Below, in pieces: positions 16,426 to 24,968 of a DNA stretch of 28,939 nt. A model generated the notes under the pieces. That model searched no databases, was not told where the DNA came from, and was given only the letters and a program-made list of their open reading frames with translations. The DNA lies in contig JABJFE010000117.1 of the NCBI GenBank assembly GCA_018662905.1, positions 1 to 28,939 on the forward strand. The letters run 5' to 3'. Within the stretch, counting starts at the first letter, position 1; each line of letters starts with the position of its first letter. The DNA is from Flavobacteriaceae bacterium (GTDB taxonomy: Bacteria > Bacteroidota > Bacteroidia > Flavobacteriales > Flavobacteriaceae). Both the position numbers and the translations under genes were made by a program.

Positions 16426-16433
16426 CAAATTTA
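16426..16433 (-). promoter_or_regulatory. Possible -7 element for the redoxin gene
   Basis: Minus strand TAAATTTG, an exact TAnnTTTG, 14 bases before the ATG in the divergent gap with the hydroxylase gene. The -33 position has no TTG, so confidence is low. Confidence 0.3.
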
Positions 16434-16471
16434 ATTTTATTTTTTTAAATTGTTAATGATTATATAAACAT

Positions 16472-17299
16472 ATGCAAGAATTAATTTATTTTTTTGAGAA
16501 CATTTCATCGTTACAAAGATCATTTATTCTTGTTGGAGGTATTACTTTTTTTTGGTCTATTGAATCTATAATCCCATTATTTAAATTTGATTATTCAAAG
16601 CTAAAGCACGCCCTTCCTAATTTTTTTTTTACTTTAACAACTGTTCTTATAAATTTTTCTTTAGCTTTTGTTCTTTTATTAGTTTCTGATTGGGTTTCAA
16701 TTAATGAATACGGATTATTAAATTATGGAGATTTATTGCCTTTATCGGCTCACATTATATTAGGAGTTGTGTTTCTTGATCTTATTGGTGCATATCTTCC
16801 TCATTATGTTCAACATAAAGTTGATTTTTTATGGAAGATTCATTTAGTTCATCATTCTGATCATAAAGTTGATACAACAACAGCTAATAGACATCATCCT
16901 TTTGAAAGTATTATTAGATATGTTTTTACTTTATTTGCTGTAGCCATTCTTGGAGCTAATATGGGCCTTGTTTTCCTATACCAATCTCTATCAGTTATTT
17001 TATCCCAATTCAATCATGCTAACATTAATATAAATCCAAATTTAGACAAGTTTTTAAGTTATTTTATAGTAACTCCAAATATGCATAAAGTTCATCATCA
17101 TTATGTTTTACCCTATACTGATTCTAATTTTGGAAATATTTTTTCTTTTTGGGATAGGCTGTTTGGAACTTTTACATTTTTGAATCCTTCAAAAATAATT
17201 TATGGAGTTGATACTTATTTTGATGAAAAACAAAACGAAAGTATTAGTAGTCTATTATACAGACCGTTTGAAAAATATAAGCCACCAACTAATAATTAG
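16472..17299 (+). CDS. Sterol desaturase/fatty acid hydroxylase family protein
   Basis: A 275-residue membrane protein with the histidine-box pattern of the non-haem di-iron hydroxylase superfamily. H111-x3-H115 is the first box, H124-x2-H127-H128 the second, H141-H142 near R140 an extra pair, and H205-x2-H208-H209 the last. Four or five hydrophobic helices surround the boxes (about 15-36, 50-72, 88-110, 148-175). The boxes face the cytoplasm and bind two irons used for O2-dependent hydroxylation or desaturation of a lipid. Possible substrates are fatty acyl chains, hopanoid- or sterol-like lipids, ether lipids or carotenoids, and sequence alone does not decide. It stands between convergent and divergent neighbours as a single-gene unit. 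Confidence 0.85.
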   Translation: MQELIYFFENISSLQRSFILVGGITFFWSIESIIPLFKFDYSKLKHALPNFFFTLTTVLINFSLAFVLLLVSDWVSINEYGLLNYGDLLPLSAHIILGVVFLDLIGAYLPHYVQHKVDFLWKIHLVHHSDHKVDTTTANRHHPFESIIRYVFTLFAVAILGANMGLVFLYQSLSVILSQFNHANININPNLDKFLSYFIVTPNMHKVHHHYVLPYTDSNFGNIFSFWDRLFGTFTFLNPSKIIYGVDTYFDEKQNESISSLLYRPFEKYKPPTNN

Positions 17300-17300
17300 T

Positions 17301-19820
17301 TTACATAATATTTGCGAAAAATATTGCGTTCATCATTAGTTTGTTAGTACCATACCAAAACCCTCTAAAGTTAGTATTGTCAGAAAATATATTGATATTT
17401 CCTTTTTTTACTTTAAAATTAGCAAATGGTCTAGCATTATTTATTGACTTGAGATTTTCTTTTGAAATATAACCACTTATTAGAGTATTTGAATTCGTGT
17501 ATTTAATAGGGTTATTAAAGCTAAGTGAATCATTTTCAATATAAATATTAGTATTTCTAAAAACAGATAAATTATTTTTATAAAATCCGTAATTAATAGG
17601 ATGACTCAAATCTAAAGTTGTATTGAAAATTGCTCCACTAGTAAGTTGAGCTCCATAAAATTTACTTTTATTTATATAATTAATATTATTTGCTTCTGGC
17701 TTATTAACTTTAAGATTAACAGAAATGAAATTATTTTTATTTAACCATTTAATAGTATTTCTAAATCCAATTAAATTCCCTCCATCTTCGACCCAAGTTT
17801 TTAATTTTTTAACTGTGTTTTCAGGATAATCATGCATTCCATTAGCAAAAATTATTGTATTATATTTTTTTAAATCAATTTTAGATAAAGAATTTGAATT
17901 GATTTTTGTCACAGGTATTTGATATCTAGTATCTAATAAATGCCAGATCTCTCCTGCATCATAACTTGTTACACCATCACCAACTATTAATCCGATTTTT
18001 GGAATTGTAATATTTTTAAAACTATTACTTCCTAAATCAATTCCTGTAGTTTTACTTGAATTAACGCCTAAAAAATTTATTCCAGAGAAGTGGGTTATCT
18101 CATTTAATATTTTATTTATTTCCTCAACATTTTTTGTTTGATTTTTTAAGGGAATGAGTATTGTGCCAAAATCAAAAATTTTATTACCAACCTTAAATTT
18201 ATTAGTGGCTACTTTAACTCTTAAATTATTTTGTAATAATTTGTATAAAGCTCTAGGAGTGTAGTAGTCGTCCCATGAGAATACATAAGCATATTCACTT
18301 TTCGAAATAATTTTACCTTTTGGTTTGATAAAATTAAGATCAAAGGTTTCATTTTTAACAATTAAATCAGAATATTCTAAATCAAAAGAATGTAAAAATG
18401 ACCATGCAGAAACGTCATAAAATAAGCTGTCTTTAAATTTCGTTCGATTTTCTAGCATAGCATCAATCAATCTAATGTTTTTTTGATTTTTAGGAATTAA
18501 AAATGAATTTTCTTTTTCAAATTTTACTCCATTTACTATTTGAGTATTTTCTAATTTTTTAATTTCAATTTTGTGTTTATTTAATATTTCATAAAAATGA
18601 AATAATTTTGATTTATCTTTTTTGTCTCCAACTACGATATATTTGTTTTTATTTTTCTTTGCAATTTTGATTGAATTATTAAAAAATTCGTGTTGATAAT
18701 CAAGTAATTCGTTTTTTAATCCAATTGATGCATCTAAAGTAGAAAAAGAGGTGACAAGTTGATTTTTAATTGTAAATGGAAATGAAATTTCTCCATTTAT
18801 ACTTTCTTGTAAATGGCCTCTGGAGCTTCCTTGCTCAAATAATATACCAATACTTCCGTTAATATCAGGGAATGTAGATCCTTTTCCGAAGTAAAAGTCA
18901 TCATAATCTTCTTCGCTGTAGAACAATGATCCGATTTCACTTAACTGTTTTTCATGATATTTACCAATTTCAGCAGTTAGAATTTGATTTTTCTTAGGAG
19001 TTAAAGGATTGACTCTTGATGGAATTCCAGGTTGGTAAAAAAAAGTTGAATTGGTTCCCATTTCGTGGTGATCGGTTAATACGTTTGGATACCATTTATG
19101 AAATGTTTCAATTCGAACATTTGATTCAGGTAACTGCACAGGTAGCCAGTCTCTGTTCATGTCAAACCAGTAATGATTTGTTCTCCCTTTGGGCCAATTT
19201 TCATTAAACTCTCTATCGTTACTATCTGAATTTAGGTACAGGCTTTTATTTGTGTTTGCCCAATGTGCAAACCTTTGAAGTCCATCTGGATTAAATGAAG
19301 GGTCTAGTAAAATAACAGAACTATTTAATTGATTTATTAGTTTTGTATTATTAGATGCTGCTAGATAATAAGCATATAATAATGCCGCATTACTTCCGCT
19401 TGGTTCATTTCCGTGAATAGAATAACCTTGGTAGATAATTACAGGTCTTTTGTAAGCTTGTTCTTTTCCATCTCCGTTTAAATACGAAAGATGATTTTTT
19501 CTAATTTCTTCTATTTTATTTAGATTTTCTTCAGAGGATATAGTTAATAATATTAAAGGCCTACCCTCATAAGTTTTTCCTCTATTTTCAATTGAAATAC
19601 GAGGAGAAGAGTTTGCAAGTGCATACATGTATTGAATAAGTCTATCGTGACTAACATGAGAAGATCCAACTTCATTTTCACCTAATAAAAATGAACTTGG
19701 CTTAGGGATTTTTGAATCAAAATTTTTTAATTCATCACCAAAATAATATGAAAGGTCTGGATTTTCTTGAGAGAAAACATTTGTACTTAATAAAAAAAGT
19801 AAGTAAAAAATTCTTCTCAT
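17301..19820 (-). CDS. Secreted M14 family zinc carboxypeptidase-like protein
   Basis: An 839-residue protein with a Sec signal peptide (residues 1-18, MRRIFYLLFLLSTNVFSQ). The M14 metallopeptidase domain spans roughly 55-345. Zinc ligands H136 and E139 are in IHGNEPSG, the third ligand is probably H251 (TDHHEMG), and E329 in FEQGSSRG is a candidate catalytic Glu. The NPDGLQRF and DMNRDW segments are further M14 marks. The remaining ~480 residues include a Rossmann-like stretch (about 605-690: IGLIVGDGV, then TIIFANGMHDY and VEDGGNLIGF) resembling the class I glutamine amidotransferase-like domain seen in large Bacteroidota M14 proteins. It is probably periplasmic or secreted and trims peptides for nutrition. 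There is no type IX sorting domain at the C-terminus. It starts 11 bases after DUF3276 stops, so the two are likely co-transcribed. Confidence 0.9.
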   Translation of the reverse strand: MRRIFYLLFLLSTNVFSQENPDLSYYFGDELKNFDSKIPKPSSFLLGENEVGSSHVSHDRLIQYMYALANSSPRISIENRGKTYEGRPLILLTISSEENLNKIEEIRKNHLSYLNGDGKEQAYKRPVIIYQGYSIHGNEPSGSNAALLYAYYLAASNNTKLINQLNSSVILLDPSFNPDGLQRFAHWANTNKSLYLNSDSNDREFNENWPKGRTNHYWFDMNRDWLPVQLPESNVRIETFHKWYPNVLTDHHEMGTNSTFFYQPGIPSRVNPLTPKKNQILTAEIGKYHEKQLSEIGSLFYSEEDYDDFYFGKGSTFPDINGSIGILFEQGSSRGHLQESINGEISFPFTIKNQLVTSFSTLDASIGLKNELLDYQHEFFNNSIKIAKKNKNKYIVVGDKKDKSKLFHFYEILNKHKIEIKKLENTQIVNGVKFEKENSFLIPKNQKNIRLIDAMLENRTKFKDSLFYDVSAWSFLHSFDLEYSDLIVKNETFDLNFIKPKGKIISKSEYAYVFSWDDYYTPRALYKLLQNNLRVKVATNKFKVGNKIFDFGTILIPLKNQTKNVEEINKILNEITHFSGINFLGVNSSKTTGIDLGSNSFKNITIPKIGLIVGDGVTSYDAGEIWHLLDTRYQIPVTKINSNSLSKIDLKKYNTIIFANGMHDYPENTVKKLKTWVEDGGNLIGFRNTIKWLNKNNFISVNLKVNKPEANNINYINKSKFYGAQLTSGAIFNTTLDLSHPINYGFYKNNLSVFRNTNIYIENDSLSFNNPIKYTNSNTLISGYISKENLKSINNARPFANFKVKKGNINIFSDNTNFRGFWYGTNKLMMNAIFFANIM

Positions 19821-19831
19821 AAGTTTATATT

Positions 19832-20224
19832 TTAAATATCATCAAAATCTACATCAGTAAAATTTTCTTTTTCGATTTCTTTTTCAGATTTTTCGACTTC
19901 ATTTTTTGGATTAGAATGCTCTTCTTTTTGAAAATCTTTTTGATGTATTTCACTTATAACTTCTAAACCTTTTTCATCTAAAATATATTGAGTCATTTCA
20001 TTTAAAAGATCAGAAAAACCTTGAAAATCTTCTTTGTAAAGATAAATTTTATGCTTTTTGAAATAGAAAGAACCATCTTCATTTGTGAACTTTTTACTTT
20101 CAGAAATTGTCAAATAATAATCCCCAGCTTTCGTGGATCTTACATCAAAAAAATAAGTTCTTCTTCCTGCTCTTAGGATTTTAGAATAAATATCATCAGC
20201 TGCATTATATTTTTTTTCTTCCAT
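19832..20224 (-). CDS. DUF3276 (PUR-alpha-like) nucleic-acid-binding protein
   Basis: A 130-residue protein. Residues 12-85 match the bacterial PUR family (DUF3276): SKILRAGRRTYFFDVRST, then DYYLTISESKK, and HKIYLYKEDF leading to an amphipathic helix. This fold binds single-stranded DNA or RNA in studied relatives. The C-terminal ~45 residues are highly charged, with KSEKEIEKE and an acidic end FTDVDFDDI, and are probably disordered. Cytoplasmic; the physiological target is unknown. It lies 52 bases after the ABC exporter gene with a promoter candidate between them, and leads into the M14 peptidase gene. Confidence 0.88.
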   Translation of the reverse strand: MEEKKYNAADDIYSKILRAGRRTYFFDVRSTKAGDYYLTISESKKFTNEDGSFYFKKHKIYLYKEDFQGFSDLLNEMTQYILDEKGLEVISEIHQKDFQKEEHSNPKNEVEKSEKEIEKENFTDVDFDDI

Positions 20225-20242
20225 CGTATTTTTTATTTAAAT

Positions 20243-20274
20243 CAAAAATGAATAAAAAAAATAAACTCACCAAA
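20243..20274 (-). promoter_or_regulatory. Probable promoter for DUF3276
   Basis: Minus strand TTTG (20274-20271), a 20-base spacer, then CATTTTTG (20250-20243). This is one mismatch from TAnnTTTG, with acceptable spacing. It sits between the ABC exporter stop and the DUF3276 start, leaving a leader of about 15 bases. Confidence 0.45.
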
Positions 20275-20276
20275 TA

Positions 20277-22034
20277 TTAATTAATATCTTTTTCTTTAGA
20301 TTGTTTTGAGTAAGTTTCGAAATACAATTTCTTTTGTTTCATTAGATCTTTATGTGTTCCAAAACTTTCGACAACCCCTTTATTAATTACTAATATTTTA
20401 TTACAATTTTTCGATGTAGAAACTCTGTGTGTAGAAATAAAAACAGTTATATTACTTGTTATGGAATTTATATTACTTAAAATCTTCTCTTCTGTCTGAG
20501 TATCAACGGCTGAAAGACTATCATCTAAAATTAAAATTTCAGGTTTTTTAATTACAGCTCTAGCAATCGCTAATCTTTGTTTTTGACCTCCCGATAGATT
20601 AACTCCTCTTTCACCTAATAATGTTTTATACTGATCTTTAAATGATTTTACGTCTGAATATAAGCAAGCTATTTTAATACTTTCTTCAAGTTCTGTAAAT
20701 GTTGCATCTTCTTTTCCGAATTTTAAATTATTTTCAATTGTATCTGAAAACAAGAATGTTGATTGAGGAACATATCCAATAGAATTTCTTAATTTTTTTA
20801 GGCTTATATCCTTCAAATTAATTCCGCCAATCGTGATTTCACCAAAATCTGGTTCATAAATCCTTGAAATTAATTCTAAAATCGTAGTCTTTCCAGAGCC
20901 AACATCTCCCATTATAGCTATACTGTCTCCTTTCTCTACCTTGAAAGAAACTTCGTTTAATGCCATAATATTAGTCTCTTTGTAACTGTATGAAACTTCA
21001 TTAAAACATATGTTACCTTTGATTTTTGATTTAGATTCAGTTTTGTTTATTATTTTTTTTGAAACATTTAAAAATTCATTGATTCTTTTTTGAGAGGCTT
21101 CGGCTTGTTGGATTATAGAAGTAACCCATCCTACCGTAGCTACAGGCCAAGTCAACATATTTACATAAATTATGAATTCTGCTAAAACACCGAGTTCTAT
21201 TAATCCATTCATGTACTGATTTCCCCCAATATAAATGACTAATATATTGCTAATTCCAATTAATAAAATCATTAATGGAAAAAACCAAGATTGAACCTTA
21301 ACTAAAGACATATTTTTATTTTTACTATCACTTGCTAATCTTTCTAGTTTTTGGTTTGTAAAACTTTCTATTGTGTATGTTTTTATTATTTTAACTCCGC
21401 TGAAAGCCTCTTGAGTAAAGGTTGTTAATTTTGACAAATATTCTTGAACAACTTTACTTCGAATATTAATAATTTTACTGATTTTATATATAATAATTGA
21501 AAGAATTGGTAATGGAATTAAAGTATATAATGTTAATTTTGGAGCTACACTAAGCATGTAGGAAATTACTATGACAAATAAAGTAATAGTATTTATAGTA
21601 TACATGATTGCTGGTCCAACGTACATCCTAACTTTACTTACATCTTCACTTATTCTGTTCATTAAATCTCCTGTTCGGTTATTTTTGTAAAAATCATAAT
21701 CTAGATCTTGATATTTATTGTAAATAATATTTTTTAAATCAAATTCAATATATCTAGAAACATTAATTATCATTTGGCGCATTATGAATGTAAAAATTCC
21801 CGCAATTATCGCTGAGCCGACAATTAAAATAATATTAATTATCAATTTTTGTTTCAAAAACTCTAACTCAACTGAAGATGAAAGAACATAGTTTTCAATA
21901 AGTGTTATAGAATTACCTACAAGATTAGGAGCAACTAAAGCAAAAATTCTAGCAGCTACAGTTATAAAAAAACCAACAATTAGTTTAATTCTGTATTTAT
22001 ATAAAAATTTATTAAGAAATTTTAATTCTCTCAT
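20277..22034 (-). CDS. ABC exporter, fused permease and ATPase
   Basis: An MsbA/multidrug-type half transporter: six transmembrane helices, then an ATP-binding domain. Numbering from the longer start at 22067, Walker A is GDVGSGKTT (387-395, K393), Q-loop YVPQST near 434, signature LSGGQ (491-495), Walker B ILILDD (511-516) and switch H547. The residue after the Walker B Asp is D516 instead of the catalytic Glu, as in the degenerate half of heterodimeric exporters. I favour the ATG at 22034 (MRELKFLNKFLYKY), giving 585 residues. It matches family N-termini, and an exact TAnnTTTG lies 13 bases before it, inside the longer version (start 22067, 596 residues). Substrate unknown: lipid, drug or peptide. 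Divergent to nusB. Confidence 0.88.
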   Translation of the reverse strand: MRELKFLNKFLYKYRIKLIVGFFITVAARIFALVAPNLVGNSITLIENYVLSSSVELEFLKQKLIINIILIVGSAIIAGIFTFIMRQMIINVSRYIEFDLKNIIYNKYQDLDYDFYKNNRTGDLMNRISEDVSKVRMYVGPAIMYTINTITLFVIVISYMLSVAPKLTLYTLIPLPILSIIIYKISKIINIRSKVVQEYLSKLTTFTQEAFSGVKIIKTYTIESFTNQKLERLASDSKNKNMSLVKVQSWFFPLMILLIGISNILVIYIGGNQYMNGLIELGVLAEFIIYVNMLTWPVATVGWVTSIIQQAEASQKRINEFLNVSKKIINKTESKSKIKGNICFNEVSYSYKETNIMALNEVSFKVEKGDSIAIMGDVGSGKTTILELISRIYEPDFGEITIGGINLKDISLKKLRNSIGYVPQSTFLFSDTIENNLKFGKEDATFTELEESIKIACLYSDVKSFKDQYKTLLGERGVNLSGGQKQRLAIARAVIKKPEILILDDSLSAVDTQTEEKILSNINSITSNITVFISTHRVSTSKNCNKILVINKGVVESFGTHKDLMKQKKLYFETYSKQSKEKDIN

Positions 22035-22046
22035 TATAATTGAATT

Positions 22047-22054
22047 CAAATATA
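22047..22054 (-). promoter_or_regulatory. Possible -7 element for the ABC exporter
   Basis: Minus strand TATATTTG, an exact TAnnTTTG. It would start transcription near 22040, just before the ATG at 22034 and downstream of the alternative ATG at 22067. No clear TTG sits 19-21 bases upstream, so this is tentative. Confidence 0.35.
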
Positions 22055-22089
22055 CATCAATGTTCATTTAATTCTTTATAATCTTTATC

Positions 22090-22119
22090 TTGATTTTTGA
22101 AAAAATAAAAGTAGTTTTG
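22090..22119 (+). promoter_or_regulatory. Bacteroidota-type promoter for the nusB operon
   Basis: TTG at 22090-22092, exactly 19 bases, then TAGTTTTG at 22112-22119. This is a full match to the consensus and lies 25 bases before the nusB ATG. It should drive nusB, the DUF1573 lipoprotein gene and yajC, and possibly pyrD. Confidence 0.75.
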
Positions 22120-22144
22120 CTCAGAATTAAAAAAGTTCTTTTAA

Positions 22145-23086
22145 ATGTTAAACAGGCGTCAATTAAGAATTAAAGCTTTAGAAAGTGTTTATGCATATGA
22201 CAAGTCTTTGGATAAGAATATCGATTTTCAAATAAGTTATTTTTTGAAATCAAACAAAAATTTTTTTAAGTTATATATAACCTGTTTTTCCTTACTTAAA
22301 GAACTGCATCTTTTTGCAAAAGAATTACATTTAAAAAATCAAAAAAAATATATTAATAAAGATTCTGATCTTAATCTTGAAAAATTTTGTAACAATTCAA
22401 TTTTAAAACGCATAAATTCAAATGATTTTTTATCAAAAAAAACTGAAAAATTAGGAGTTAATTATTGGTATAGTCATTCAGAACTAATTTCCTCAATTTG
22501 GAATGACATTATAGAGAGCGAAATATCTTTTAAGTACTTGAATGATGAAAATAAAAGCTTTGAATTAGATAAATCTTATTTAACTAATTTGTTTAGAAAA
22601 GTAATAGCTTCAAATAAAAAATTATATGATTTTTTTGAAGATACTGAAATATCTTGGATTAATGATTTGCCTCTTGTCAATTCATTAGTTTTAAGCTCTA
22701 TAAAGAATAGTAAAAAATCTTCTAAAAATATCCTTTTGATGACTGATATTTATAAGAATGATGAAGATGCTGAGTTTGGAGTTAAATTACTTAAATCTGT
22801 TATAAATAATAAAGAAACTTTACAGGATCATATTTCAAAAATTACTTTAAATTGGGACAATGACAGGATTGCACAAATAGATTTAATTTTATTAGAAATG
22901 TGTTTGGCTGAATTTTTGTTTTTCAAATCAATTCCAGTAAAAGCATCTATAAACGAATACCTTGAAATTGCTAAAGAATATTCTAGTAAAAAGAGTAATA
23001 TTTTTATTAATGGAATATTAGATAAGTTGTCTAAGGATCTAACTAAAAATGGCACTTTAAAAAAGAATAAAAGAGGTATGCAATAA
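22145..23086 (+). CDS. nusB: Transcription antitermination factor NusB, long form
   Basis: A 313-residue NusB. NusB with NusE (S10) binds boxA RNA and helps RNA polymerase read through rRNA operons. The N-terminus MLNRRQLRIKALESVYAY is the RNA-binding arginine-rich helix of the family. The conserved helical core resumes in the C-terminal third (about 195-300), with WDNDRIAQIDLILLEMCLAEFL and IPVKASINEYLEIAKEYSSKKSNIFINGILDKL. About 150 extra residues sit between the first helices and the core compared with the ~140-residue E. coli protein, as in other Bacteroidota. First gene of a + strand series with short spacers, driven by the promoter just upstream. Confidence 0.93.
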   Translation: MLNRRQLRIKALESVYAYDKSLDKNIDFQISYFLKSNKNFFKLYITCFSLLKELHLFAKELHLKNQKKYINKDSDLNLEKFCNNSILKRINSNDFLSKKTEKLGVNYWYSHSELISSIWNDIIESEISFKYLNDENKSFELDKSYLTNLFRKVIASNKKLYDFFEDTEISWINDLPLVNSLVLSSIKNSKKSSKNILLMTDIYKNDEDAEFGVKLLKSVINNKETLQDHISKITLNWDNDRIAQIDLILLEMCLAEFLFFKSIPVKASINEYLEIAKEYSSKKSNIFINGILDKLSKDLTKNGTLKKNKRGMQ

Positions 23087-23118
23087 TTTACTATTTTTGA
23101 ACTAAATTATAAACAAAT

Positions 23119-23598
23119 ATGAAATTCAATAAACAAATAACACAAACGTCTTTAATCGCATTTGTAATAGCTTTTTCCATATCATTTTTCTTAACATCCT
23201 GTGAATCAGACCCTTCAAAAAAAATCAAAGAAGAGAATGTTGTATCAACTAAGGATAGATTAGAAAAATCAACTGATTTTCCTGAAATTAAATTTGAAAA
23301 AGTAAGTCATGATTTTGGAGAAATTAAAGAAGGTGTTTTAGCGGAAACTGTGTTTACTTTTACTAACGTGGGTAAATCTGATCTAATTATATCTAATGCA
23401 TCTGGAAGTTGTGGTTGTACAGTTCCTGATTATCCAAAAGACACTCCAATTAAGCCTGGAGAAGGAGGGTCAATCAACGTTAAATTTGATTCTTCAAATA
23501 GACCTGGTCTTCAAAGAAAAGCAGTAACGTTAATTACAAATACAGCTAAAGGAAAACAAATTCTAAATATTAAATCAATTGTAATTCCTAAATCTTAA
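23119..23598 (+). CDS. DUF1573 lipoprotein
   Basis: A 159-residue exported protein. A signal peptide (residues 1-27) ends in a lipobox LTSC with C28 as the lipidation site, making it a client of Lnt. The mature part is one DUF1573 domain, an Ig-like beta sandwich: HDFGEIKEG (about 65-73), VFTFTNVGKSDLIISNASGSCGCTVPDYP, then a GLQRKAVTLITNT strand. The SCGCT cysteine pair is a family constant. Function is not known; the domain is abundant in Bacteroidota envelope proteins. The position between nusB (32-base gap) and yajC (5-base gap) points to one transcript. Confidence 0.9.
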   Translation: MKFNKQITQTSLIAFVIAFSISFFLTSCESDPSKKIKEENVVSTKDRLEKSTDFPEIKFEKVSHDFGEIKEGVLAETVFTFTNVGKSDLIISNASGSCGCTVPDYPKDTPIKPGEGGSINVKFDSSNRPGLQRKAVTLITNTAKGKQILNIKSIVIPKS

Positions 23599-23603
23599 AA
23601 CAT

Positions 23604-23882
23604 ATGGACTTTACTAGCTTATTATTATTTTCAGGGGCTCTTATATTCTTAATGATTATTGGTCCAATGAGAAAACAGAAAAAAGAAAAGAATTTCATAA
23701 CACAGCTTAAAAGAGGGGATCGAGTTATAACCAAAAGCGGTTTACACGGTAAAATTATTGAAATAGTTGAAGGAAGTGATTCTTGTGTGTTAGAAACTAT
23801 GGCTGGAAAAATAAGATATGAAGTTTCTGCAATATCTTTCGAAATGAGTGCAAAATTGAATACAAAGGTTACTAAAAAATAA
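23604..23882 (+). CDS. yajC: Sec translocase accessory subunit YajC
   Basis: A 92-residue YajC, the small membrane partner of SecDF in the holotranslocon. One transmembrane helix spans residues 4-21 (TSLLLFSGALIFLMIIGP). The family cytoplasmic block is RKQKKEKNF, LKRGDRVITKSGLHGKIIEI and a closing TMAGKIRYEVSAIS. Length and layout are as in other bacteria. It follows the DUF1573 gene by five bases. It is not next to secD/secF as in E. coli. Confidence 0.94.
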   Translation: MDFTSLLLFSGALIFLMIIGPMRKQKKEKNFITQLKRGDRVITKSGLHGKIIEIVEGSDSCVLETMAGKIRYEVSAISFEMSAKLNTKVTKK

Positions 23883-23895
23883 TTTAATTTTTAAA

Positions 23896-24933
23896 TTGAT
23901 ATATAAATCAATAATCCGTCCATTACTTTTTCGATTTGATGCGGAAAAAATTCATGATTTCACATTTTTATCCCTAAAAATTTTAAGTTTTATTCCTTTT
24001 CTTTTTTATTTTTTAGAAAAGCACTTTAAAATTAATCATCCCCATTTAAAAACAAAACTTTTTGGTATTGACTTTCCAAATCCTGTTGGATTAGCTGCTG
24101 GTTTGGATAAGAATGCAAAATTAATAAATCAATTTTCTAGTTTAGGTTTTGGATTTATTGAAATCGGAACAGTCACTCCAAAATCACAATCTGGTAATCC
24201 TAAAAAAAGACTTTTTAGACTTTTGAGTGATGACGGTATCATAAATAGAATGGGATTTAATAATGATGGAGTTGAGTTAATAGCATCTAGACTTAAGAAA
24301 AAAGGTAAAGTTATTATTGGTGGAAATATAGGAAAGAATAAAATTACACCAATTGAAAACGCTGTTTCAGATTATTTGATTTCTTTCGAGCATTTATTTG
24401 ACTCAGTTGATTATTTTGCAATAAACGTAAGTTCTCCAAATACTGAAAATTTAAGAGATCTACAGAACAAAGACAATCTTATTTCATTATTGAGTGCAAT
24501 TCAAAAGAACAATCATTCCAAGAAAAAACCAAAACCAATATTATTAAAAATTGCACCTGATTTGTCAAATGATCAATTGTTAAGTATAATCGATGTAGTT
24601 AATCAAACTTTTATTGACGGAATTATTGCGACAAATACAACTGTTGAAAGGAAAAGTCTAAAATCTTCAGAAACTTTAATTAAAGAACAAGGAGGTTTAA
24701 GTGGAGCTCCATTAACAAATAGGTCAACAGAAGTTATTAGATTTTTACATAAATCTAGCAATGGTAAAATTCCTATTATTGGAGTAGGAGGTATCATGAG
24801 TCCAAATGATGCGATTGAGAAAATTAAAGCAGGTGCTTCCCTTATTCAGCTATATTCTGGCTTTGTTTATAGTGGGCCTAGTATTGTTAGGCAAATAAAC
24901 AAGACAATACTTGATTTTAGATTAAATCAATAG
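23896..24933 (+). CDS. pyrD: Dihydroorotate dehydrogenase (quinone), class 2
   Basis: A 345-residue, membrane-associated flavoenzyme that oxidises dihydroorotate to orotate in pyrimidine synthesis and passes electrons to quinone. The N-terminal ~40 residues form the helical, hydrophobic quinone-site cap that marks class 2. FMN-barrel motifs are NPVGLAAGLDKNAK (62-75), the base loop NVSSPNT with S180 as catalytic serine (S175 in E. coli), and the phosphate-binding VGGIMSPNDAIEKIKAGAS region near the end. The start is TTG at 23896: it gives the family opening IYKSIIRPLLFRFD right at the N-terminus, and no ATG lies close upstream. It follows yajC by 13 bases and is probably in the same transcript. 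Confidence 0.94.
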   Translation: MIYKSIIRPLLFRFDAEKIHDFTFLSLKILSFIPFLFYFLEKHFKINHPHLKTKLFGIDFPNPVGLAAGLDKNAKLINQFSSLGFGFIEIGTVTPKSQSGNPKKRLFRLLSDDGIINRMGFNNDGVELIASRLKKKGKVIIGGNIGKNKITPIENAVSDYLISFEHLFDSVDYFAINVSSPNTENLRDLQNKDNLISLLSAIQKNNHSKKKPKPILLKIAPDLSNDQLLSIIDVVNQTFIDGIIATNTTVERKSLKSSETLIKEQGGLSGAPLTNRSTEVIRFLHKSSNGKIPIIGVGGIMSPNDAIEKIKAGASLIQLYSGFVYSGPSIVRQINKTILDFRLNQ

Positions 24934-24968
24934 TCATTTTTTTTTATATTTAGCTTAAAATCAAGATT

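Noticed and set aside
24934..24968. T-run between pyrD and acs as a terminator
   Set aside because: A run of nine T is present, but no hairpin abuts it; the nearest repeat (GATTT/AAATC) is short and too far away.
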